In this document: piece by piece, positions 33,928 to 41,868 of the stretch
Layout of the letters: each line of letters begins with the position of its first letter
Position numbering within the stretch: position 1 is the stretch's first letter
Source of the DNA: Deltaproteobacteria bacterium Ga0077539
GTDB lineage: Bacteria; Myxococcota_A; Polyangia; Polyangiales; Ga0077539
Direction of reading: 5' to 3'
NCBI GenBank assembly: GCA_001465015.1
Contig: LNEO01000302.1
Span: forward strand, 1-43,892
Length of the DNA stretch: 43,892 nt
Translations under genes and position numbers: made by a program
The notes under the pieces: model-generated
Database searches by the model: none
What the model was told of the DNA's origin: nothing
What the model saw: the letters and a program-made list of their open reading frames with translations, nothing else

Positions 33928-34874
33928 ACGCACAAAACGCAAGCAACACGCTCCGAGTGGGACTGCTGGTCGGCCGCGAGCGAACCTTTCCTGACGCGCT
34001 CATCGCCGCGGTCAACGCGCGCGACGCGGGCGTCGTGGCTGAGTATGCCTCGGTCGACATCACGCGCGCTGAAGAGCGCTGTCCCTACGCGGTCCTGGTC
34101 GACCGGATCTCGCACGAGGTCCCCTGTTATCAAGCGTACCTCAAGCACGCGATGCTCACGGGAACGCGGGTCGTGAACAACCCGTTCTGGCGCATCACGG
34201 ACGATAAATTCTTCAACGCGGCCCTGGCCTCGCGCCTCGGCGTCGCCGTGCCCAAGACGAGGTTGCTCCCGTCCAAGAGCTACGGCGCGGACATCTCCAA
34301 CGAGTCGCTTCGCAACCTGGCGTACCCGCTGTCGTGGGGAGCGCTCTTCGAGGAGCTGGGCTTTCCCATGTTCATCAAGCCTCACTGGGGCGGCGGATGG
34401 CGCGACGTTCATCGCGTGACCAGCCCCGAGGATTTCTTTCGCGCCTACGATCAGACCGGCGAGAAGGCGATGATCGCCCAGGAGGGCATCAAGTGGAGCA
34501 CCTACGTGCGCTGCGTGGTGATCGGGCGGACGGAGGTGCTCCCGGCTCCGTGGGACCCGCGCCTCGGTCACTTCGAGCGGTACACGGGCGCCGCTGCGTC
34601 CATGCCGCCGCTCGAGGACTCCGTTCGAGCGCGAGTGATTCGTGACGCGCAGACGCTCTGTGACGCGCTGGGCTACGACATGAACACCGTCGAGTTCGCG
34701 ATTCGCGACGGTGTTCCCTACGCGATCGACTACATGAACTCGGCGCCCGACTTCGACCTGAGCTCCCTCGGCGAAGCGCAGTTTCGTTGGGTGGTCGACA
34801 AGATGGCCGAGCTCGTCGTGCGGCGCGCCAAAGAGCCTGCGCGAGAGCACACCCGCGTGTCGAGTTTGCTCTAG
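33924..34874 (+). CDS. ATP-grasp ligase-like protein
   Basis: The 316-residue protein has an ATP-grasp fold. The Lys-containing FIKPHWGGGWRDVHRV near residue 155, EGIKWSTYVRCVVIG, and the metal-binding VEFAIRDG and AIDYMNSAPDFD blocks all fit. Such enzymes ligate a carboxylate to an amine through an acylphosphate. RimK- or glutathione-synthase-like activity is possible, but the substrate is not evident. Its start overlaps the glycosidase stop, so it is probably co-translated. Confidence 0.85.
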   Translation: MNAQNASNTLRVGLLVGRERTFPDALIAAVNARDAGVVAEYASVDITRAEERCPYAVLVDRISHEVPCYQAYLKHAMLTGTRVVNNPFWRITDDKFFNAALASRLGVAVPKTRLLPSKSYGADISNESLRNLAYPLSWGALFEELGFPMFIKPHWGGGWRDVHRVTSPEDFFRAYDQTGEKAMIAQEGIKWSTYVRCVVIGRTEVLPAPWDPRLGHFERYTGAAASMPPLEDSVRARVIRDAQTLCDALGYDMNTVEFAIRDGVPYAIDYMNSAPDFDLSSLGEAQFRWVVDKMAELVVRRAKEPAREHTRVSSLL

Positions 34875-34898
34875 CGCTGCGCTACTCTTGGCGCGCCC

Positions 34899-37526
34899 AT
34901 GCGCCGATCGCTGCCGACCCTCATCTCGTTGCTGACGCTGGTCGCTTGTTCGACCCCGAACCCACCTGCCGATGTCGCGGATGTCGCATCAGACATCGGA
35001 GGAGACGCTGTCGTCGAAGCTGGCGACGACGCGGCGCCCGACGTCGCGGTGGCGGACGTTGCTCCAATGCCGGCGTCGCTCGCGCACTGCACGTACGAGC
35101 CTGTTCCGGCGACGGCGCGCGCTGGATCGATGGTGAGCGAGGGATCGCTTCGCGCTGGCGTCGGCGAGGCGGTCGTCGAGCTCCCCGTCGGAACGGTGCA
35201 AGGCGGCTATCAGGGCCGCTCGAGCCGCACGAGCGCCGTCGACGTCCGAGACGTCCCGAGCGCGGATGTGTTCATGCCGTCCGTGGGAATCGAGACGCGC
35301 CCCAAGGCGCGCGCCCTCGCGCTCACCGCCGCGGACGAAACGGTCATCTTCGTGAAGCTCGACGCGCCGTTCTTGTACGAGTCCGTGGTGTCCGACGTCG
35401 AGCGAGCGCTCGGCAACGAGTTTCAGGGCAAGGTCATCATCACCACGAGCCACTCGCACGGATCGATGGCGCAGTTTTCAGCGAGCCCCGTGCTCTCGCT
35501 GGGCTTCGGCCGCTTTCAGCCGAGGATGTACCGCCGCGTCGTGGACGCCATCACGACCGCGGCCCGCGCCGCGCTCGCGAGCCGCGTCGACGCGCGGGTC
35601 GGCTTCGCCCACGACGGCATGTTCGACCCGATGAACATGGTCAACCGAGATCGTCGCCCCGAAAACGACATGCTCATGGGCGGAGCACAAAAGGACCGCG
35701 ACCTCTTCGTGCTCCGAGTCGACGCGCGGGACGGAACTCCGCTGGCTCTTGTTAACGTGTTCGGAATTCATGGCACCGTCCTGGGCCAGGACAACGCCCT
35801 CGCCGCCAACGAGGTCACCGGCGCGATCGAGCGCGCCGTCGAAGAGTCGTTCGACCGACAGGTCCTGGTGATGCACTGGCAGGGCGCGGCGGGCGACGTC
35901 TCGCCGGGCGGCAGCGGGATGATGGACTGCTCGGGCGCGATGCGCGGCTCGCAGTGCAGTGATTTCGCCCGCATCGAGTCCGTCGGTCGAACCGCGCGCG
36001 ACGCGATCCGCGCCGCGTGGACCCGCGCGGGTACGGGGATGCGCGAGTCGCTCGCGATCGAGTCGGTCACCAAGACCGTGCCGCTCGGGCCGGACTGGAG
36101 CACCTTCTCGGTGCGCCAGGGCGCCAACCGCCTCGAGTACGCGCCCTTTCGTATGCGAAGGCTCCCGGACGGGATGATCTTCGACCCGATGGGTCGAGTG
36201 CTCTCTCCCATCGACGAGTTCAACGCCCCCCACGGCGCTGGGTTGTGCGGCGCGGACAACGGCCCGCTCGTTCCCATGGCGGCGATGCCGGGGACTGGGA
36301 TGCTCCGCCCGTATCGCTCGTGCATCGATGTTCAACGCGGCGCGCTCTTCGTGCTCGCGGTGGGCAACATCGAGACCGAAGACACGCCGTTTTGCACGAG
36401 CACGCGCACGCAGCTCTCCGCGATTCGGCTGGGCGACGTGATGATCGCGACGCTCCCGGGTGAGCCAGTCACGATGCTCGCCGCGGAGCTGCGCCGCCGC
36501 TCTCCGCTGCCCGCAGACCGCACGATCGTCGTCGGCTACGCGCAGGGACACATGGGCTATCTGCTCACTCCCGAGGACTGGCTGTTGGGTGGCTACGAGC
36601 CCAACATCAATTTGTGGGGTCCGCTCGAAGGCGAGTATCTGCTCGAGCGCTCGGTCGAGCTCATGACGCTCGCCAACACGCCCATGCGCGAAAACGCGGC
36701 GGCGACGGGATCGACGCGGTTGCCGTCGCCCATGGGCCGCATGGACACGTTGGCTCCGCCGGACGCGACGCCGATGGCGGGAACGGTGCCCGCGACGATC
36801 CCGTCCGAGGTCTTCGTGCGCGGTCGACGCGCGCTCACGAGCGCGCAGCCCGCGTCGCGCGTCCCGCGCCTGGGGCTCGCGACCTTCGTGTGGATCGGCG
36901 ACGATCCGCAGCGGCAAAACCCGCGCATCCGACTCGAGCGCGAGACCGCGCCCATGAGCGGGATGTTCGCGCCGGTCCGTCGTCGCTCGGGGCGCGAGGT
37001 CGTCGATGGCGATTTGCTCCTGACGTGGACGCCGCAGCCGCTGCGCGTGATGGGCGCGACGCCGCGCACGCACTATTGGGTGGCCGAGTGGCAAGCGGTC
37101 ACTCCCTGGGGAACGAACGGTCTCGACGAGGTCACCGATCGCGCAGGCGTCCCGCTGGGGCGCTATCGCTTTCACGTCGAAGGCGCAGGGTGGATGCTCG
37201 ACAGTCAGCCGTTCGAAGTGGTCGAGGGCGCGATGGCTGCGACGGCCAGGCGCACAGGGACGTCCATCGCAGTGACCGCGGGCTACGAGGCGCGCGACGG
37301 CTGGCGGCTCATCGACGAGCGCGGCCCACAAAATCGACGGGTCCCGCTGCGAAGGGGGCCTTTGCGCGTGACGTTCGAGTTCGACATGGGCGCGCCGCGC
37401 GAAGAGACCATCATGACGCTCGACGCCAACGGCGGAGCGTCGTTCGACCTCGGGATGCAAGCGGACCGCGTGCGGCGGGTGATCGTGCGCGATCGCTTCG
37501 ACAATCGCGGCGAAGCGACGCTGTGA
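34899..37526 (+). CDS. Neutral ceramidase-like lipoprotein
   Basis: The 875-residue protein has lipobox LLTLVACSTPN and an Asp/Val/Ala linker. It is followed by a neutral/alkaline nonlysosomal ceramidase domain. Expected zinc and catalytic features are present: TTSHSHG near residue 185, NVFGIHGTVLG, QGAAGDVSPGGSG (nucleophile Ser candidate), ATLPGEP and YAQGHMGYLLTPEDWLLGGYE. It should cleave ceramide to sphingosine and fatty acid in the outer membrane or outside. The C-terminal 230 residues form a second beta-rich domain. It begins 24 bp after the ATP-grasp gene. Sphingolipids occur in myxobacteria, so self-remodelling or prey lipid degradation are possible uses. Confidence 0.9.
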   Translation: MRRSLPTLISLLTLVACSTPNPPADVADVASDIGGDAVVEAGDDAAPDVAVADVAPMPASLAHCTYEPVPATARAGSMVSEGSLRAGVGEAVVELPVGTVQGGYQGRSSRTSAVDVRDVPSADVFMPSVGIETRPKARALALTAADETVIFVKLDAPFLYESVVSDVERALGNEFQGKVIITTSHSHGSMAQFSASPVLSLGFGRFQPRMYRRVVDAITTAARAALASRVDARVGFAHDGMFDPMNMVNRDRRPENDMLMGGAQKDRDLFVLRVDARDGTPLALVNVFGIHGTVLGQDNALAANEVTGAIERAVEESFDRQVLVMHWQGAAGDVSPGGSGMMDCSGAMRGSQCSDFARIESVGRTARDAIRAAWTRAGTGMRESLAIESVTKTVPLGPDWSTFSVRQGANRLEYAPFRMRRLPDGMIFDPMGRVLSPIDEFNAPHGAGLCGADNGPLVPMAAMPGTGMLRPYRSCIDVQRGALFVLAVGNIETEDTPFCTSTRTQLSAIRLGDVMIATLPGEPVTMLAAELRRRSPLPADRTIVVGYAQGHMGYLLTPEDWLLGGYEPNINLWGPLEGEYLLERSVELMTLANTPMRENAAATGSTRLPSPMGRMDTLAPPDATPMAGTVPATIPSEVFVRGRRALTSAQPASRVPRLGLATFVWIGDDPQRQNPRIRLERETAPMSGMFAPVRRRSGREVVDGDLLLTWTPQPLRVMGATPRTHYWVAEWQAVTPWGTNGLDEVTDRAGVPLGRYRFHVEGAGWMLDSQPFEVVEGAMAATARRTGTSIAVTAGYEARDGWRLIDERGPQNRRVPLRRGPLRVTFEFDMGAPREETIMTLDANGGASFDLGMQADRVRRVIVRDRFDNRGEATL

Positions 37527-37569
37527 GCGTGACGAGCGCGCTCTTCTCGAGCGCGTGACGCGCTGCGGA

Positions 37570-38820
37570 TCAGCCCCGCGCGAGCAGCGTCCGCGCGATC
37601 TGCGAGATCTGGATCTCGTCGGTGCCGCCGTAGATCTGCAGGACCTTCGCGTCGCGGCAGAGCTGCTCGACGTGAAACTCGCTCATGTAGCCGTTGCCGC
37701 CGAAGAGCTGCACGGCTTCGAGGGCGACCTCCATCGTGGCTTGCGCGCTGTAGAGCTTGCAGGCGGACGCCTCGGCGATGTCCATGCTCTTGCCCTGCGC
37801 GGCCATCTCGATCTGGCGAAAGATGAGGTTCTGCACGTTCATGCGGGCGACCTCCATCTTGGCGATCTTGAGCTGGATGAGCTGAAACTCGCCGATGGGC
37901 TTGCCGAACTGCACGCGTTTGCGGGCGTACTCGGTGCTGAGCTTGAGGCACTGCTCGATGATCCCGAGCGCCATGGCGGCGACGAGCGTGCGCTCGGAGA
38001 CGAACGTCTCTTTGGCGCCCTCGCGCGCGCGGGTCTCTTCGGTCTCGCCGATGAGGCGATCGCGTCCGACGCGCACGTCTTCGAGAAAGAGCTCTCCGGT
38101 CGGCGAGCTGTGCTGCCCCATCTTGCGAAGGGGCTTGCTCTGCTCGAGTCCTTTCATCCCTCGGTCGAGGATGAAGCTGACGACCTTGCGCTCGTGGGGG
38201 GCGTTGCCCTCATCGAGCTTGCAGATGAACACGATGGTGTCCGCGTAGGGGCCGTTGGTGATGAACGTCTTGCTGCCGTTGAGGACGTACTCGTCGCCCT
38301 CTCTCCTGGCGGTGGACTTCATCGATCCGAAGGCGTCCGAGCCCGATCCCGGCTCGGTGATGGCCCAGGCGCCGACCTTCTCGAGCGTGAGCAATGGAAT
38401 CGCCCAGCGCTCGATCTGCCGCGACGTTCCCTTGGAGGTGATCGCGTTGGGGGTGAGCCCTGCGCTCACGCCGAGCGCCGTGAGGAGCCCGGGCGCGTAC
38501 TTGCAGAACTCGATGACGGGGATCATGCGCATCGCGAGCTCGATGCCCGCTTGAGGGTCTGGGCCCTCGCGCTTTGCGCGGGCGGGGGGCTCTTCGCCGC
38601 GGGCGATGGCCTCCTCGCGCTTCTTCGCCCGTCGCGCGTCGCTCTCTCCGCGGGTGCGGTTCATGTCTGCGACGCCAAACGCGTCGAAGAACTTTCGGAG
38701 GATCTCGTACGGAAGGATCTCTTCACGCTCGAGCGCCTCGCGCTTGGGCTTCACTTCGCTCTCGACGAACTTGCGAACCGCGTCGCGCATCGAGAGATGC
38801 ATCTCGTCCCACTCGATCAT
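37570..38820 (-). CDS. Acyl-CoA dehydrogenase
   Basis: The 416-residue flavoenzyme has the family blocks AITEPGSGSD (about 153-162), FITNGPYAD, TEYARKRVQFGKPIGEFQLIQ and LQIYGGTDEIQISQI. It should form a trans-2,3 double bond in an acyl-CoA and pass electrons to ETF. The C-terminal position that is Glu in medium-chain enzymes is Gly here (YGGT). Glu276 in FVSERTLVAA sits where long-chain and isovaleryl-CoA dehydrogenases carry the catalytic base. A charged insert follows residue 55 (RGESDARRAKKREEAIARG). It lies downstream of the hydrolase on the same strand. Confidence 0.92.
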   Translation of the reverse strand: MIEWDEMHLSMRDAVRKFVESEVKPKREALEREEILPYEILRKFFDAFGVADMNRTRGESDARRAKKREEAIARGEEPPARAKREGPDPQAGIELAMRMIPVIEFCKYAPGLLTALGVSAGLTPNAITSKGTSRQIERWAIPLLTLEKVGAWAITEPGSGSDAFGSMKSTARREGDEYVLNGSKTFITNGPYADTIVFICKLDEGNAPHERKVVSFILDRGMKGLEQSKPLRKMGQHSSPTGELFLEDVRVGRDRLIGETEETRAREGAKETFVSERTLVAAMALGIIEQCLKLSTEYARKRVQFGKPIGEFQLIQLKIAKMEVARMNVQNLIFRQIEMAAQGKSMDIAEASACKLYSAQATMEVALEAVQLFGGNGYMSEFHVEQLCRDAKVLQIYGGTDEIQISQIARTLLARG

Positions 38821-38870
38821 GGGCGAAATACGAGCACACACAGCGCGCTCGGAGCAACGGCGCCCGGCGC

Positions 38871-39671
38871 TCAACGCACGAACAAAAACGCGTCGAGCGC
38901 CTCGACGAGCCGCTCGGGGGCCTCGGCGCACGGCAGGTGACCGCTGTTTTCGAGGACGATCAGGCGGCCGCTGTGCGCGCGCTCGGCGAGGGCGCGCATC
39001 TCGTCGACGGGCGTGAGCACATCGTGCCTTCCCACCACACACAACGTCGCAACGGTCAGCGCGTCCCACACCTCTGTGCGATCGGGCCGATCGCGCATCG
39101 CAGCGAGCGCGGCGAGCACGCCGTCTCGACCTTGGGAGACGGCGATCGCGCGCATCATGTCTGTCGCGATGGGCAGCGGGTCTTTCGAGAAGAGCCTGGC
39201 TTCGAGCCCTTGATAGAGCACCGAGACGCCCTGCGAAGACACGATGGCCATCGACTGTTTGCGCCCTTGTTTTCCTGCGTCCGAGTCGGCTGCGGCGCGC
39301 GAGTCGACGAGGGCGATCTGCGCGAGTCGGTCGGGGTGTCGCTCGGCGAAGGCGAGGGCGACGTAGCCGCCGAGCGAGAGCCCGACGAGAGACGCACGGT
39401 CGATCGAGAGCGAGTCCATCGTGCGGGCCAGGTCGTCTGCGTGCTCGTCGAGCGAGCGTGGCGAGGGCAGAGACGAGCTGTGACCGAAGCCGCGGAGGTC
39501 CGGCGCCAGGACGTTGCGCCGTTGCGCGAGCGGCCTCGCGACGTGCTTCCACATCCTTCGGTCGAAGGGAAAAGCGTGCACCAGCACCGTCCACGGCGCG
39601 CCCGAGAGCGGCTCATCGAGGGGGTAGCGGTCGAAAGAGAGCGGGAACGAGACGTTGGTCATGGGAGCCAC
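38871..39671 (-). CDS. Alpha/beta hydrolase
   Basis: The 266-residue protein has HAFPFDRRMW near the oxyanion position, PDLRGFGHSS, the nucleophile elbow GLSLGG, an Asp in VVGRHDVLTPV and a catalytic His in NSGHLPCAEAPE. Ester, lactone or thioester hydrolysis is likely, but the substrate is unknown. A GTG start with an AGGGA upstream was chosen over ATG 39662 because the spacing is better. The stop lies 50 bp from the acyl-CoA dehydrogenase start, so the two probably form an operon in acyl metabolism. Confidence 0.87.
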   Translation of the reverse strand: MAPMTNVSFPLSFDRYPLDEPLSGAPWTVLVHAFPFDRRMWKHVARPLAQRRNVLAPDLRGFGHSSSLPSPRSLDEHADDLARTMDSLSIDRASLVGLSLGGYVALAFAERHPDRLAQIALVDSRAAADSDAGKQGRKQSMAIVSSQGVSVLYQGLEARLFSKDPLPIATDMMRAIAVSQGRDGVLAALAAMRDRPDRTEVWDALTVATLCVVGRHDVLTPVDEMRALAERAHSGRLIVLENSGHLPCAEAPERLVEALDAFLFVR

Positions 39672-39767
39672 TGAAATCCCTGCCAGAATCGCGCTGACAG
39701 ACTATGTCCTATTGTGTGTGTCGGTTGGCGGACGACCACCCGAGCGCGTGTTAGTCCTCTCACTACC

Positions 39768-40259
39768 ATGATGAAGAACGGCGGCGACAAGGCGGTAGGC
39801 AACGGATCGAGCAACGGGGCGAACGGTACACAATCGAGCGGCGCGACCTCGGTCGCGGCGAGCGCGGCGTTGGGGGGCGGAGGAGTGATGAACGAGTTCG
39901 TGAAGCAAGCGATTCGAGAGAAGGCCGAGCGAGAGCTGGCCGGGTTGCAGCAGAGGCTCGACGCGTTTGGCGGCGTCGAGCGATCGAGGGACGCGCTTCA
40001 TCGCGTGGCCACGGACGTGACGGCGGCGGCGGCGGGCTACACGAGCATGCCGACGACGGACACGACGGTGGTCTCGAAGCTGAAGAAGCTGAAGAAGCTC
40101 GTCGAGGACGCGCATGCGCTCGCGACGGACCTCGGCGATTCCCTCGGCGTCGACGGCGAGCGCGAGGCGCTTCAACAGCAGCGCCGCGAGATCTTGAAGG
40201 CGCTCGACGCCGCGGGGATCGACCCTGCGAGCGTGGGCGGCTCGGTCGGCACGGCCTGA
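39768..40259 (+). CDS. Small helical protein, unknown
   Basis: The 163-residue protein has a Gly/Ser/Asn-rich low-complexity N-terminus, then helical, charged segments consistent with coiled coils (residues about 45-75 and 98-140, with KLKKLKKLVEDAH). No domain was recognised. Its start at 39768 or 39771 is uncertain. A strong hairpin follows the gene. Confidence 0.6.
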   Translation: MMKNGGDKAVGNGSSNGANGTQSSGATSVAASAALGGGGVMNEFVKQAIREKAERELAGLQQRLDAFGGVERSRDALHRVATDVTAAAAGYTSMPTTDTTVVSKLKKLKKLVEDAHALATDLGDSLGVDGEREALQQQRREILKALDAAGIDPASVGGSVGTA

Positions 40260-40287
40260 CGAGAGAACCGACAGGGGACGCACAACT

Positions 40288-40325
40288 GCGATGGCGACCC
40301 CCCCACGCGGAGGGTCGTCCATCGC
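40288..40325 (+). terminator. Long hairpin after the small helical gene
   Basis: GCGATGG-CGACCC and GGGTCGTCCATCGC form a near-perfect stem of about 13 bp with a one-base bulge and an eleven-base loop, 29 bp after the stop. It is not followed by T residues, so it may be a factor-assisted terminator or an RNA-stabilising hairpin. Confidence 0.5.
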
Positions 40326-40470
40326 GACGGGAGGGGCGTTTCGAGGGGGACGAGTCTTCGTGTGGGAAGGTTGTCGCTCTAGAAAAGCCAATGAGATCAA
40401 TGATTTGTGATCTTGGCCGACCTGGGCTTGCGTTTGGTGCGTAACGCAGGTAGCACTCTCTCAGTCGTCG

Positions 40471-40485
40471 AGTGGTTCAACCACT
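40471..40485. promoter_or_regulatory. Palindromic GntR/FadR-type operator
   Basis: AGTGGTTCAACCACT is a perfect 7-1-7 palindrome. It contains TGGTnnnACCA, the pattern bound by FadR-subfamily GntR regulators such as PdhR. It lies 35 bp upstream of a GntR/FadR-type gene, so autoregulation is likely. A broader, imperfect inverted repeat (CGAGTGG and CCACTCG) surrounds it. Confidence 0.65.
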
Positions 40486-40519
40486 GAGCCACTCGATCGA
40501 CCGAGGCGAGGCAGCACCC

Positions 40520-41386
40520 ATGGACGTTCACAGCGACGCGCTCGAGCCAGTCAGCAAAGCAAGCGCCGTCGACGCGGTGGCCGACCAGCTCCGCGCGCGC
40601 ATCTTGTCCGGCGCGCTGTCGGCGGGCGCGCGGCTCCCGTCCGAGCGCGAGCTCGCGACGCAGCTCAGGGTCAATCGACTCACGTTGCGCGCGGCGCTCT
40701 CGCGGCTCGAGGCGCTGGGGCTCATCGCGACGCAGCACGGGATCGGCTCTGTCGTTCGGGACTTTCGTCAGCACGGAGGGATCGAGTCGCTCCCTCGGCT
40801 GCTCGCGGTCATGCACCAGCGAGACGCTCGCGTGTACGTGCAGTACGTGAAGGACGCGCTCGAGCTGCGGCGCACCATCGCGATCGAGGCGGTCGCGCTC
40901 GCCGCCGAGCGCCACGATGAGTCCGACCTCGCGACGCTCCGCACCCTCGCAGAGGCGCAGCGGGCGCGCACCAAGGACCTGTTCGACTTCGCGCGGGGCG
41001 ACGTCGAGTTCGCGCGCAGCGTCGTCAGGGCAGGGCGCAACCTCGCGCTCGAGCTGTTGCTCAACACGGTGGCGCGGTTTCCCGACGAGGACCCGACGCT
41101 CACGCGCGCGATGTACTTGCGGCCCGTCGCGCAGCAGAAGCTGTACGCGCCGCTGATCTCGCTGATCGCCGATCGCGACGTCGAGCTCGCGCGCGGCACG
41201 ATGCGCGCGACGCTCACGCGGCTCGACGAGCAATCGACGCAGTGGGTCGAGCGCGCGGTGCTCGGGGCCGCGCGCACGCGCATCGCGAAGCCGCAGCCCG
41301 TCGCGCCCAAGGCGCCCGACGCGACCTCTACGCCCGAGACCCAGAGCACTGCCCGCGCGAGGCGCTCGCGCACGGAGAAGCCATGA
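40520..41386 (+). CDS. GntR/FadR-family transcriptional regulator
   Basis: The 288-residue protein has a winged helix at about residues 15-75 (RLPSERELATQLRVNRLTLR) and an FCD-type effector domain (about 85-240). The last 40 residues are Ala/Pro/Arg-rich. FadR-type regulators sense small acids or acyl-CoAs. ATG 40520 lies downstream of the palindromic operator. The stop overlaps the start of the next gene by four bases (ATGA), so it is likely the first gene of an operon with a small membrane protein and a GMC oxidoreductase and may control it. Confidence 0.9.
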   Translation: MDVHSDALEPVSKASAVDAVADQLRARILSGALSAGARLPSERELATQLRVNRLTLRAALSRLEALGLIATQHGIGSVVRDFRQHGGIESLPRLLAVMHQRDARVYVQYVKDALELRRTIAIEAVALAAERHDESDLATLRTLAEAQRARTKDLFDFARGDVEFARSVVRAGRNLALELLLNTVARFPDEDPTLTRAMYLRPVAQQKLYAPLISLIADRDVELARGTMRATLTRLDEQSTQWVERAVLGAARTRIAKPQPVAPKAPDATSTPETQSTARARRSRTEKP

Positions 41387-41868
41387 CGACCTTGACTGAC
41401 ATCGAGAAGCGCATCGCGCGCGGGACGTACGACGCGATGTACCCAGGCGACCCCGACGGTCGCGTAAAGACGGGGATCGCGGACGGAGACATCGAGGGCT
41501 TCCTCGACGAGCTCGGCGAGAGCTGGGAGTGGCTGGCGTTCACCGCGCTGCGCGGCGGGCTGTGGCTCATCGCGCTGAGCGCGATCGTCTTTGCTCGGAC
41601 GCTGCGGCCGTTCTGGACGCTCGAGCGCGACAAGAGACTCGCGGTGCTCGACCGGCTCTACAAGAGCGACGTGTACGTCGTTCGGCAAGTGATCACGATG
41701 CAGAAGGCGACCGCGGGGTTTCTCTATGGTGCGATGATTCGCAGCGAGATCGCGCCCGGCCGCGCGCCGGCGGTCGACGAGGCGCTCGTCGAGTGGAGAA
41801 AGCTCGTCCCCAAGCACCGCGCGACGGGCGACGCGCACGAAGCACCGAAGTCGAAGGAGGCTGCGTGA
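41383..41868 (+). CDS. Small protein with a hydrophobic helix, GMC oxidoreductase partner
   Basis: The 161-residue protein has a short charged N-terminus and a hydrophobic segment FTALRGGLWLIALSAIVFARTLRPFW (about residues 52-77, in two stretches: LRGGLWLIALSAIVF and ARTLRPFW). A helical tail follows with LDRLYKSDVYVVRQVITMQK. It looks like the small N-terminal helper domain of long-chain alcohol oxidases and gluconate 2-dehydrogenase subunit 3, encoded as a separate chain. Its stop overlaps the GMC gene start (TGATG), suggesting a fixed stoichiometry. Confidence 0.7.
   Translation: MTTLTDIEKRIARGTYDAMYPGDPDGRVKTGIADGDIEGFLDELGESWEWLAFTALRGGLWLIALSAIVFARTLRPFWTLERDKRLAVLDRLYKSDVYVVRQVITMQKATAGFLYGAMIRSEIAPGRAPAVDEALVEWRKLVPKHRATGDAHEAPKSKEAA
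41854..41860 (+). promoter_or_regulatory. Ribosome binding site of GMC gene
   Basis: AAGGAGG lies seven bases before ATG 41868 and decides between that and the in-frame GTG at 41865, which is only four bases away. Confidence 0.7.

Noticed and set aside
35478..37460. A 660-residue minus-strand open frame opposite the ceramidase
   Set aside because: It is an antisense shadow with no protein-like signature.
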